Positions 8,357 through 17,619 of a DNA stretch of 64,000 nucleotides are shown piece after piece. The stretch is taken from NCBI GenBank assembly GCA_903928495.1, contig CAIYQZ010000028.1, positions 42,545 through 106,544 on the forward strand, in the 5' to 3' direction. This DNA is from an uncultured bacterium. Lineage in GTDB: Bacteria; Pseudomonadota; Gammaproteobacteria; Burkholderiales; Burkholderiaceae_C. How positions within the stretch are numbered: position 1 is the stretch's first letter; every line of letters begins with the position of its first letter. The notes under the pieces were generated by a model. It was not told where the DNA came from. It saw only the letters and a list, made by a program, of their open reading frames with translations, and ran no database searches. The position numbers and the translations under genes are program-made.

Positions 8357-8998
8357 TCATGGCTTCAGCGTCAGCCAGACTTCATTGCGGCGCAGGAACC
8401 ACGGCATGAAGGGCGGGTCGTAACGCGCATACACCGGTTCACCCTCCCACTCCATGCCCTGGCTGCGCATGGCTTGCATCAGCAGGCCCAAATGTTCCAG
8501 GTAGTTAGCGTCGGTCCAGCGGCCCGAGTAACGGATGACCGCCACGCGCTGGGCCGGCACCTCGCGCAGTTGCACCCGGCTGTCCAGAGGCTCGGGGGCG
8601 GTGGCCAGCGTCACCCCAGCGGGCAGCACAAACCGAACCTGTTGCCCGCCAGTGGTGGTGGTCTGCGTGACAGGCGCCGTCATGGCCATCTTCACCGGCA
8701 CCGCGGTTTGCGTCACCGGGGCGGTCATGGCAAAGGTTTTGTCGCCCTTGTTTTTGCCAAAGATGTAACCCGCCAGGATGGGAAAGGCGTCATTCCCCGC
8801 TTCGTCGGCCGGTGTGTTCAGCACGACCTCGGCCACCACGTAGGGCGGGTATTGCCTCACTTCAAAAACCTCCAGCTTCTGCATCACCTGGTAGGCGGGT
8901 TCTTCAACGGCAAGGCTGGGCATGGTGTAGATCAGCAAGACCACGAACACCCACCAGCCCATCCGGCGGGCCAGAAAGCGTGTCATGGTGTTGAACAT
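8357..8998 (-). CDS. SOUL family heme-binding-like protein
   Basis: A 213-residue protein of the SOUL/HEBP family. An N-terminal membrane segment or uncleaved signal (residues 13-31, MGWWVFVVLLIYTMPSLAV) precedes the SOUL domain, which starts at AYQVMQKLEVFEVRQYPPYVVAEV. Typical features follow: the repeated MTAPV motif (MTAPVTQT twice near residues 93-113), the proline-rich PAQRVAVIRYSG and the terminal WFLRRNEVWLTL. Eukaryotic members bind heme or porphyrins; bacterial function is unknown. It starts 2 nt after the PRC-barrel gene stop and is probably cotranscribed with it from the promoter near 9.7 kb, and so under the same Crp-like site. Confidence 0.87.
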   Translation of the reverse strand: MFNTMTRFLARRMGWWVFVVLLIYTMPSLAVEEPAYQVMQKLEVFEVRQYPPYVVAEVVLNTPADEAGNDAFPILAGYIFGKNKGDKTFAMTAPVTQTAVPVKMAMTAPVTQTTTTGGQQVRFVLPAGVTLATAPEPLDSRVQLREVPAQRVAVIRYSGRWTDANYLEHLGLLMQAMRSQGMEWEGEPVYARYDPPFMPWFLRRNEVWLTLKP

Positions 8999-9000
8999 GG

Positions 9001-9672
9001 TCAGGCCGCTTCCAGCGCTTTGCGGAGGCGAGCGGTGGCCGCCGACACGTTGGCTTCAAACTCGTGCCAGCGGGTGGCGCCGGCGCGCTTCATGTTGTCA
9101 ATGCTTTCCTGGGCACTTTTGAGGTCCAGCTGGAGTTGGTCTATGTCGCGGTTCATGGCGGCTTTCGCATCGTCGTTGGCACTGTTGGCACGGTCTTTCA
9201 GTTCGACCACTTTGGCGCGTGCGCGGGTCATGTCGCGTTCGGCTTCGGCCATGAACCGGTCCCGGCGGTCGGTGTCGCTGGCGTAGTTGAACGCGGGCAT
9301 CGACTGTATCGTGCCCTTGGTGGCACCGGACATCAGCAGCTTGCCGCCCGTGTCTTTGATCTGGCGCACCGCAACAGCCACATCGTGCCGCCCGATGCCG
9401 ATGAAGCCCCCGGCACCCACGATCACGTACGACACGTTGCGCTCGGGGTCGATGATGAGGTCCATCACCTTGCCCACTTTGTCGCCAGCGTCGTTGTAAA
9501 CGGTTTTGCCCAGCAGGTTTTTCTTGACGCTCCAACCCATGGCCACTTGTGTGGCCTCGGTCACGGTGATGCCCACTGTGGTGGAGCCTGCCACGGGTGC
9601 TTGTGCCCATGCACTGGCGCTGAAACAGGCGGCGGCCAACAGGGTGATGGTGAAAACGGTGTGTCGTGTCAT
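9001..9672 (-). CDS. secreted PRC-barrel domain protein with C-terminal coiled coil
   Basis: A 223-residue exported protein. The start at 9672 gives a signal peptide (TVFTITLLAAACFSASAWA, cleavage near residue 23). A PRC-barrel domain follows around residues 50-115 (LLGKTVYNDAGDKVGKVMDL, DPERNVSYVIVGAGGFIGIG), then a long charged helix predicted to form a coiled coil (residues about 140-223). PRC barrels are small beta-barrels that mediate protein or RNA contacts; the exported, coiled-coil-linked forms in Burkholderiales are usually associated with stress genes. A longer in-frame reading upstream to 9918 lacks coding character. A Crp-like palindrome lies 80 bp upstream of the start, and the SOUL gene follows at once. 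Confidence 0.85.
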   Translation of the reverse strand: MTRHTVFTITLLAAACFSASAWAQAPVAGSTTVGITVTEATQVAMGWSVKKNLLGKTVYNDAGDKVGKVMDLIIDPERNVSYVIVGAGGFIGIGRHDVAVAVRQIKDTGGKLLMSGATKGTIQSMPAFNYASDTDRRDRFMAEAERDMTRARAKVVELKDRANSANDDAKAAMNRDIDQLQLDLKSAQESIDNMKRAGATRWHEFEANVSAATARLRKALEAA

Positions 9673-9751
9673 GGGGTGCTTTCTTTGCCGGGGCAAACAG
9701 ATACCGCCAGGTGCGGCGGGGTGTGTTGACCGTAGGTGTTCGTCGCCCCTG

Positions 9752-9775
9752 CGTCTGTGCAGCAACGCACACCGG
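9752..9775 (-). promoter_or_regulatory. Crp-like palindrome upstream of PRC-barrel/SOUL genes
   Basis: On the plus strand CGTCTGTGCA, 4 nt, CGCACACCGG matches 14 of 20 arm positions of the perfect site. The well-conserved CACAGACG half faces the PRC-barrel gene at a distance of 80 bp. Confidence 0.45.
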
Positions 9776-9802
9776 GCTGGTGGGCGCTGGCCTGTGTGCA
9801 CA

Positions 9803-12442
9803 TCAGGCCGCTGTGTCGAGCCAGCGCTTGCGCAGCGGCTGCGCCATCTCCAGCACGAACAGCACGCCCAGTGCCACTGCCAGGGCCAGGCCCAACAGGG
9901 CGGGTGTGGGCGTTTCAAAGTGAAACAACACCCGCAGCCACGGCACCCACACCACGGCCGTCAGCAGGGCGGCGGTGGCAGCCACCATGCGCCACAGTGC
10001 GGGGTTGGGGCGGCGCAGCGTTGTCCACAGGTGGGCAGACATCGAGCGGTTGGCCACGATCAGCGCCACACTGCACGCCACCAGCGCCGTGAACGTGGCG
10101 GCGCGGGCCTGGGCCTCGGCCACATCGTTGGCCAGCAAGCCCACAAACAGGGCCGCCGTGGCCAGCAGCACCAGTGCGCCCTGCGCCAGGCTGGTGACGA
10201 TGAGCGCCCACGAAAACAGCGGGGCGGCGGCGTTGCGCGGTGGCCGCTTCATCACGTTGCCCTCTTCGGGTTCTGACTCGAACACGATGGAGCACACCGG
10301 GTCGATCAGCAGCTCCAGAAACGCAATGTGCACGGGGGTGAACACCAGCGGCAGCCCAAACAGCAGCGGCAACACCGACAGGCCTGCAATCGGCACATGC
10401 ACGGCAAAGGCAAACGCCATGGCTTTGATGAGGTTGTCGTAAATGCGCCGCCCCAGCCGCACCGCGCCCACGATGGAGCCAAAGTCGTCGTCCAGCAGCA
10501 CCAGTGACGCGGCCTCGCGCGCCACGTCGGTGCCTCGCTGACCCATGGCCACGCCAATGTGCGCGGCCTTGAGCGAGGGCGCGTCGTTCACGCCATCACC
10601 CGTCATGGCCACGACCTGGCCGTTGGCCTTGAGGGCCTCGACGATGCGCAGCTTTTGCTCGGGCAACACGCGGGCAAACACATGGGTGGTGGCCACGCAC
10701 TGGCGCAGGGCGGCGGTGTCCAGCGCGGTCAGGTCAGCCCCAGTGCGGGCGGGGGCTGTGGTGTCAATGCCCGCTTGTTGTGCCATGGCCTGGGCGGTGG
10801 CTGGGTGGTCGCCGGTGACCATCACCACGCGGATGCCGGCCTCGCGGCACTCGCGCACCGCCTGTGGTACGCCGGGACGCAAGGGGTCTGCCAGGCCTAC
10901 CAGGCCCACAAATTGACATGTGTAGCCCTGCGCACTGTCGGGCCACGGCGTGGGCGACGCGGCAGGGGCGGGCATGTGGGACTGCGCCACGGCCAGCACG
11001 CGCAAGCCTCGTGCGGCCATGTGTTCGGCCGCCAGGCCAACCGAGCGGGTGTGCGCCTCGCTCAAGTGGCACAGCGCCACAACCGATTCGTGTGCGCCCT
11101 TGACCGCCACGTGCAGGGCGGGCTCTGGGCCGGGGGTGGGGTTGTGCCACACGTGGGTCATCACGCGCAGTTGCGGGTCCAGCCCGTGGTCGTGCACCAG
11201 CGTCCAGTCGCTGTGCTGCTGTGCGGCGCTCAGGCTGGCGCGGCCCAGGGCCAGAAAGGCTTTGTCCATGGCATCGAACGGCTCGGGTTCGCTGGCCAAC
11301 ATGCCAAACGCCAGCAGTGCGTGAAACGCCTCGGGCACAGGGGGTGGTGCAGCCCCATCACCGGCTTGCCACACCTGCGACAGCGCCCCATCACAGCCGT
11401 TGCCTGCCACCGCCAGTTCGGCAATGGTCATGCGGTTTTGCGTGAGGGTGCCGGTTTTGTCGGTGCACAACACGGTGGCTGCACCCAGCGCTTCGATGGT
11501 GGCGGCCCGCCGGGTCAGCACCTGCTGTTTGGACAGGCGCCACGTCCCCATGGCCATGAACACGGTGAGGATCAGCAAAAACTCTTCGGGCAACATGCTC
11601 ATGGCCAGGGTGATGCCCGCCAGGAGCCCGCCCGTCCAGTCGTGGCGAAGCAGTCCGTACAGCACCACCACCAGCACGCTGAGGCTCAGGCCCACCACCG
11701 AAAACAGCTTCACCAGCCGGCGCGTTTGCAGCGCCAGCGGGGTGGGCGGGCTGGTGATATCCCCCAGCGCCTGGCCAATGCGGCCCATTTCGGTGTGCAT
11801 GCCCGTGGCCAGCACCTGTGCCAGGCCGTGCCCTGCCACCACCAGGGTACCGGCGTACACCAGCGGCTGTCGGTCGCCGCCGGGCGGCAAGGCGTTGGGC
11901 TGGCCAGTGGGCCGGGTGGCGTTGGCAGCGGCGGCCTCCAGGCCTTCAGGGGGTGGCACGGCCTTGTCAACCGCCACGGCTTCGCCGGTCAGCAGCGATT
12001 CGTCGGCGCTGAGGTCGTTCGCGCTCAGCAGCCAGGCGTCTGCGGCCACGCGGTCGCCTTCGGCCAGTACGAGCAGATCGCCACGCACCACTTCGCGTCC
12101 CGCAATGCGCACGCGCTCGCCACCGCGCACCACCACGGCGCGGGGGCTGGCCATTTGTCGCAGGGCCTGCAAGGCCTGCTCGGTGCGCTGACCCTGCACC
12201 ACGGTGATGCCCACCGTGACGCCCACAAACGCCAGCAGCATCAGCGCCTCCCCGGTGTCGCCCAGCAGCAGGTACAGCAGGCCAGCGGCCACCAGCATTT
12301 GGAACATGGGCTCGCGTGCCACCTCCAGCGCCATGTGCCACGCGGTACGGGGTCTCGCGGAGTCCAGTTGGTTGGGGCCTTCTGTGGTCAGGCGTGTGGC
12401 GGCGTCGGCGGCACTCAGGCCGGTGGGGGTGGGTGGGGTCAT
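9803..12442 (-). CDS. cation-transporting P-type ATPase
   Basis: An 879-residue P-type ATPase, the usual size for P2-type pumps. It has an actuator-domain ESLLTGEA motif, the phosphorylation site CTDKTGTLTQNRMT near residue 328, TGDHPATAQAMA and the hinge MTGDGVNDAPSLKAAHIGVAMG near residue 617. About ten membrane segments are present, the last four being at the C-terminus. The fourth membrane segment carries PEEFLL instead of the PEGLP of Ca2+ pumps, placing it in an uncharacterised subgroup with no heavy-metal-binding N-terminal domain, so the ion is unknown. The start at 12442 is favoured by family alignment; an ATG 24 nt upstream is possible. It is divergent from the efflux operon, with 99 bp between the starts. 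Confidence 0.9.
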   Translation of the reverse strand: MTPPTPTGLSAADAATRLTTEGPNQLDSARPRTAWHMALEVAREPMFQMLVAAGLLYLLLGDTGEALMLLAFVGVTVGITVVQGQRTEQALQALRQMASPRAVVVRGGERVRIAGREVVRGDLLVLAEGDRVAADAWLLSANDLSADESLLTGEAVAVDKAVPPPEGLEAAAANATRPTGQPNALPPGGDRQPLVYAGTLVVAGHGLAQVLATGMHTEMGRIGQALGDITSPPTPLALQTRRLVKLFSVVGLSLSVLVVVLYGLLRHDWTGGLLAGITLAMSMLPEEFLLILTVFMAMGTWRLSKQQVLTRRAATIEALGAATVLCTDKTGTLTQNRMTIAELAVAGNGCDGALSQVWQAGDGAAPPPVPEAFHALLAFGMLASEPEPFDAMDKAFLALGRASLSAAQQHSDWTLVHDHGLDPQLRVMTHVWHNPTPGPEPALHVAVKGAHESVVALCHLSEAHTRSVGLAAEHMAARGLRVLAVAQSHMPAPAASPTPWPDSAQGYTCQFVGLVGLADPLRPGVPQAVRECREAGIRVVMVTGDHPATAQAMAQQAGIDTTAPARTGADLTALDTAALRQCVATTHVFARVLPEQKLRIVEALKANGQVVAMTGDGVNDAPSLKAAHIGVAMGQRGTDVAREAASLVLLDDDFGSIVGAVRLGRRIYDNLIKAMAFAFAVHVPIAGLSVLPLLFGLPLVFTPVHIAFLELLIDPVCSIVFESEPEEGNVMKRPPRNAAAPLFSWALIVTSLAQGALVLLATAALFVGLLANDVAEAQARAATFTALVACSVALIVANRSMSAHLWTTLRRPNPALWRMVAATAALLTAVVWVPWLRVLFHFETPTPALLGLALAVALGVLFVLEMAQPLRKRWLDTAA

Positions 12443-12541
12443 GGCAGCTTCAACAACATGGGCCATTGGGGCAGCACAGGCCCCGCTGCGCTGTGCGGTG
12501 CAGCACAGACGCACGCCAACAGCGCCGCGCACAGTGCCCCC

Positions 12542-14005
12542 ATGTCGAAGCCAGCCCCTGCGTGTTGTCCCCCTTGCATCCGGCGTGCCGTTGCCTTGCC
12601 ATTGCTGGCCGTGGCTTGCGGGCTGGCAGCGTGTGCAGCGCCCGACAGCACTGCACCGCAGCCGCTGGGCTTTGAGGTGCCAGCAGCCTGGTCTGGCAAT
12701 GGTGTGGGGGGTGTTGCCGAGCCCAGCCACTTGGCCCGCTGGTGGCTGCGCTTTGACGATCCGCTGCTGGGCGCACTGGTGGACCAGGCGCTGGCCGCCA
12801 ACACCCGCGTGGCCGGTGCCCAGGCGGCCTTGCGCCAAGCCCAGGCCCTGCGCGACGTGGCGGCCGCAGCGCTGTCGCCCACGCTGGGGGTGGCCGCATC
12901 GGCTCAGCGCAACGAGGCGGGCATCGGCAGCACCGGCACGGGCGGCAATACCTATGCCACAGGGCTGACCGCCGCGTGGCTGCCCGATTTGTCGGGCGGC
13001 CTGCGCCTGGGCCTGGCGGCCACCGATGCCACCGCCCTGGCCAGTGCCGCCACGCTGGGCGACGTTCAGGGGGCTGTGGCGGCAGAGGTGGCGCTGGCCT
13101 ACATCACCCTGCGCAGCGGCCAGGTGCGCGTGGGCATTGCCCAGGCCAACCTGGCCAACCAACTGGAAACGCTGCAAATCACCCGCTGGCGGCAGCAAGC
13201 CGGGCTGTTGACCGTGCTGGACACCGAGCAGGCCCGCGCCGCCGCCGAACAAACCCGCGCCCTGCTGCCCCCGCTGCAAACCGGCGTGGTACAGGCCGGG
13301 CACGCGCTGGCTGTGTTGGTGGCTGGTTATGAAAATACAGAGCTTAAAATGCAATACAGTCAAGCGGTAGATGCCAATTTGGTTGGTGTTTTTGTGCCGC
13401 AAACCAGCACAGACGCCACGCTGGCCCTGCCCGCCCAAACATTGCTGCAGCGCCCCAGCGTGGTGGCCGCCCGCCATCAGGTGGACGCCGCCCACGCCCG
13501 GCTGGAACAGGCCAGCGTGGCGGGCCTGCCCAGCTTGAAGTTGAGCGGCTCGCTGGGCTTGAGTGCCGCTACGCTGGGCGCGTTGGGCAACAGCGCTGCT
13601 GTGCTGCGCGCTGTGCTGGCCAGCATCAGCTTGCCGCTGATGGACGGCGGTGCCACCAGCGCCCAAGCCCGCGCCCAACACGCCGCCTGGCAGCAGGCCC
13701 ACCAGGTTTACAAGGCCGCCGTGTTGACCACGCTGCAAGAGGTGGAAGACCAACTGGCGGCCCTGCAGGGTGACCGCGAACGCCTGCAACGGCTGGCCGC
13801 CGCAGCCGACGCCGCCACCCAGGCCGCAACCCTCGCCCGCCAGCGCTACGACAGTGGCCTGGCCGACTTTCAAACCGTGCTGGAAACCCAGCGCAACCGC
13901 CTCACCACACAAGACGGCGTGGCCACCGCGCAAGCCGCCATCAGCGCTGACCAGGTGCGCCTGTTCCGCGCTTTGGGCGGCGGCTGGGCGCCGGGGCCCC
14001 TATGA
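12542..14005 (+). CDS. outer-membrane efflux lipoprotein (NodT/OprM-like TolC family)
   Basis: A 487-residue outer-membrane channel subunit of a tripartite efflux pump. The ATG at 12542 gives a lipoprotein signal ending in LAAC (cysteine near residue 31). Two OEP repeats follow (WWLRFDDPLLGALVDQALAAN near residue 65 starts the first, TLALPAQTLLQRPSVVAARHQVDAAHARLEQA the second), and the end has the usual ARQRYDSGLADFQTVLETQRN block. Near residues 264-280 the chain runs through a dispersed AT-rich repeat (13331-13380) read in frame, encoding YENTELKMQYSQAVDAN-like polar sequence. Its last codons overlap the adaptor gene (ATGA), so the four genes are translationally coupled. Confidence 0.9.
   Translation: MSKPAPACCPPCIRRAVALPLLAVACGLAACAAPDSTAPQPLGFEVPAAWSGNGVGGVAEPSHLARWWLRFDDPLLGALVDQALAANTRVAGAQAALRQAQALRDVAAAALSPTLGVAASAQRNEAGIGSTGTGGNTYATGLTAAWLPDLSGGLRLGLAATDATALASAATLGDVQGAVAAEVALAYITLRSGQVRVGIAQANLANQLETLQITRWRQQAGLLTVLDTEQARAAAEQTRALLPPLQTGVVQAGHALAVLVAGYENTELKMQYSQAVDANLVGVFVPQTSTDATLALPAQTLLQRPSVVAARHQVDAAHARLEQASVAGLPSLKLSGSLGLSAATLGALGNSAAVLRAVLASISLPLMDGGATSAQARAQHAAWQQAHQVYKAAVLTTLQEVEDQLAALQGDRERLQRLAAAADAATQAATLARQRYDSGLADFQTVLETQRNRLTTQDGVATAQAAISADQVRLFRALGGGWAPGPL
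13331..13380 (-). repeat. dispersed AT-rich repeat, copy C, inside the efflux channel gene
   Basis: Read on the minus strand this has the family core TTGGCATCTACCGCTTG, then GTATTGCATTTTAAGCT. It lies in the open reading frame of the outer-membrane channel gene without breaking it, at the junction of the two OEP repeats. Its AT content is far above that of the flanking coding sequence. Confidence 0.6.
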
Positions 14006-15369
14006 CACCCAACCACCCGACCCAACCCTTGTCCATGGACACCTCACCTGCCACGCCCCCAACGCCCACAAAACCCGCGCCACCCACCGACACCGCCGCC
14101 CTCAAAACCCTGCTGGCCGAGCCCGACGCCGTGGCCTGGTACCGCCGCCCGCTGTGGTGGGGAGTGGCCGTTGCCGTGCTGCTGGCCGTGGGTGGCATTT
14201 GGTACTGGCAAAGCCAGAAGGCCGCCCGCGCCGCACCGGTCTACACCACTCAGCCCGTGGCGCTGGGCAACCTCACGCTCACTGTCACGGCCAACGGCAC
14301 GCTGCAGCCCACGCGGGCCATCACCATTGGCAGCGAGTTGTCGGGCATCGTGCGCCAGGTGAATGTGGATGTGAACGACCGCATCAAAAAAGGCCAGGTG
14401 CTGGTGGTACTGGACACCGCCAAACTCAGCGACCAAATACTGCGTTCAGGCGCTGCGCTGACCGCCGCCACCGCCAAAGTGGCCCAGGCCGGGGCCACCC
14501 TGGCCGAAGCCGCCGCCACCCTGGCTCGGCTGGAAGAGGTGGCACAACTCTCGGGCGGCAAGGTGCCATCCAAGGCCGAGCTGGACGCAGGCCGCGCAGC
14601 AGTGGCCCGCGCCCAGGCCGATGCCACCAGCGCCCGTGCCGGGGTGAGCGACGCACAGGCCGCCTTGTCCACCGACCACATCACGCTCTCTCGCGCGTCC
14701 ATCAAAGCCCCGGCCGATGGCGTGGTGCTGACCCGCACCGTGGAGCCCGGCAACGCCGTGGCCGCCAGCCTGCAGGCCGTGACGCTGCTGACCATGGCTG
14801 AAGACCTGGCCCAATTGCGCCTGTGGGTGTATGTGGACGAGGCCGATGTGAGCGTGGTCAAGGTGGGGCAGGTGGCCTCCTTCACCGTCAGCGCCTACCT
14901 GGCGCGGCCGTTTCCGGCACGCATCACCCGCGTGGGCTTTGGCAGCACCATCACCGACAACGTGGTGACGTACCTCACCTACCTGGACGTGGACAACGCC
15001 GACCTCAGCCTGCGCCCCGGCATGACGGCCACTGCCACCATCACCGCTGTGGAGCGCACAAACGTGATGCGTGTGCCCAATGCCGCGCTGCGCTTCACGC
15101 CCACCGTGGCCACCGAAGCCGCCAAGAAAAGCATCACGTCCGGCATGGTGATGGGCCCACCCAAAATCATCAAACGCAGCGCCGCCACCGGTGCCAGCAC
15201 CGCGCTGGCCCGCCAGGTGTGGGTGCTGCCGGAAGACGGCAGCAACACGCCGGTGGCCGTGGCCGTGATGCCCGGCATCAGCGACGGGCGCATGACCGAA
15301 ATCGTAAGCGGCGACCTGAAGGTGGGCATGGCCGTCATCACCGACCAGAAAACGGCGGTGGCCAAGTGA
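14002..15369 (+). CDS. efflux periplasmic adaptor (MacA-like, membrane-fusion protein)
   Basis: A 455-residue adaptor linking the inner-membrane ABC transporter to the outer-membrane channel. It has a single N-terminal membrane segment (residues about 53-69, WWGVAVAVLLAVGGIWYW). A split biotinyl-lipoyl domain follows (NGTLQPTRAITIGSELSGIV, then IKAPADGVVLTRTVEPGN near residue 234), with an alanine-rich hairpin coiled coil between the halves. Beta-barrel and membrane-proximal domains end the chain. An unusual N-terminal extension rich in Thr/Pro precedes the membrane helix. The start overlaps the channel-gene stop (ATGA) and the stop overlaps the next GTG start. Confidence 0.9.
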   Translation: MTPNHPTQPLSMDTSPATPPTPTKPAPPTDTAALKTLLAEPDAVAWYRRPLWWGVAVAVLLAVGGIWYWQSQKAARAAPVYTTQPVALGNLTLTVTANGTLQPTRAITIGSELSGIVRQVNVDVNDRIKKGQVLVVLDTAKLSDQILRSGAALTAATAKVAQAGATLAEAAATLARLEEVAQLSGGKVPSKAELDAGRAAVARAQADATSARAGVSDAQAALSTDHITLSRASIKAPADGVVLTRTVEPGNAVAASLQAVTLLTMAEDLAQLRLWVYVDEADVSVVKVGQVASFTVSAYLARPFPARITRVGFGSTITDNVVTYLTYLDVDNADLSLRPGMTATATITAVERTNVMRVPNAALRFTPTVATEAAKKSITSGMVMGPPKIIKRSAATGASTALARQVWVLPEDGSNTPVAVAVMPGISDGRMTEIVSGDLKVGMAVITDQKTAVAK

Positions 15370-16153
15370 CCGATGCGCCTGCAGGCCAGCCCCTGATCCA
15401 GCTGCGCGGCATTGCCAAGCGCTATGGTTCGGGGGCTTCCGAGCTGATGGCCCTGCAAGGCCTGAACCTGGACATTGCGGCGGGCGAGCTGGTGGCCATC
15501 ATGGGGCCCAGTGGCTCGGGCAAATCCACCGCCATGAACATCCTGGGCTGCCTGGATACGCCCACCGTGGGCCAGTACGTTTTCAAAGGTGTGCATGTGG
15601 AAGCCCTCAGCCGCGACCAGCGCGCCCGCCTGCGGCGGCGCTACCTAGGCTTTGTGTTTCAGGGCTTCAACCTGCTGGCCCGCACCTCGGCGCTGGAGAA
15701 CGTGGAACTGCCCCTGCTGTACCGGGGCGATGCAGCTGCTGTGCGTCGTGCGGCTGCGCTGAAAGCGCTTGCATCGGTGGGCCTGGCGGGGTGGGAGCAC
15801 CACAGCCCGGCCGAACTCTCGGGCGGGCAGCAGCAGCGCGTGGCCATAGCGCGCGCCATCGTCACCGAGCCCGCCGTGGTTCTGGCAGACGAGCCCACCG
15901 GCAACCTGGACAGCCAGCGCAGCCACGAAATCATGGGCCTGCTGCTGGCGCTGAACCGCGACCACGGTATCACCGTGCTGATGGTGACGCACGAGCCCGA
16001 CATGGCCGCCTACGCCCGGCGCATGGTGCACTTTCGCGACGGGCGGCTAGTGAACGACGAGCAGAACACGCACCCCACCACCGAAGCGCCGCCGGCCGAA
16101 GTGGACGCCGTCCCCGCGCCCACGGCCGCCACCACCACCGCAGAGGCCGCCTG

Positions 16154-16154
<1 letters not shown>
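15366..16154 (+). CDS. MacB-type ABC transporter ATPase subunit
   Basis: A 262-residue ATPase of the LolD/MacB class. The GTG at 15366 is taken as the start because it overlaps the adaptor stop (GTGA) and yields the family N-terminus [22 protein letters not shown]. Walker [10 protein letters not shown] is near residue 47, the signature [16 protein letters not shown] near residue 150, Walker [15 protein letters not shown], and the switch histidine in MVTHEPDMA. The C-terminal 30 residues are a Thr/Ala/Pro-rich tail. In MacB proper the ATPase and permease are one chain; here they are separate genes overlapping by one base (TGATG). The likely role is extrusion of peptides, macrolides or other amphiphiles by ATP-driven conformational change. 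Confidence 0.9.
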
Positions 16155-17380
<1,226 letters not shown>

Positions 17381-17395
17381 GCTGCTGATCGCCTT

Positions 17396-17455
17396 GAAAA
17401 TCGGATAAAAAGTGCCTTTGCCGCTTGATTGGTAAGCGTTGACAGCTACTTTTTT
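17396..17455 (+). repeat. dispersed AT-rich repeat, copy B
   Basis: This copy reads AAAAAGTGCCTTTGCCGCTT, a diverged middle, then GACAGCTAC and a T6 run. It lies just after the efflux operon and could serve as its transcription end. It is closest to copy A at 4424-4478. Confidence 0.65.
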
Positions 17456-17572
17456 CCTTCAGTCGATCTTGTTGGGACGCCGGTGCCGGGCGCATGCGGC
17501 GCGGTTCTCGGGCTGAGAGCGGCGGGCCGCCCCCGGGTGGAACCTTGCCCCCCAGCCCGCTGACATCGGTCT

Positions 17573-17604
17573 TTGAAATGTCCGCGTACCTCACATAATG
17601 AGGT
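17573..17604 (+). promoter_or_regulatory. predicted promoter with palindrome over the -10 element
   Basis: TTGAAA (17573-17578) and CATAAT (17594-17599) are 15 bp apart. ACCTCA, 5 nt, TGAGGT (17588-17604) is a perfect inverted repeat that spans the -10 hexamer, a position where a bound repressor would block the polymerase. The broken PAS-GGDEF-EAL gene starts 16 bp further on. Confidence 0.4.
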
Positions 17605-17619
17605 CGGGAGATCAAAACG

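Noticed and set aside
10559..12541. Long plus-strand open frame opposite the P-type ATPase, leading into the channel gene.
   Set aside because: Composition is that of an antisense shadow (His/Gln/Gly-rich). The ATPase motifs are on the minus strand, and the channel gene has its own start with lipoprotein signal at 12542.
12443..13933. Minus-strand reading frame continuing the P-type ATPase frame through the outer-membrane channel gene.
   Set aside because: It is a GC-rich shadow of the plus-strand channel gene, with Gly/Gln/His-rich low-complexity translation and no family resemblance. The channel gene has clear OEP motifs.
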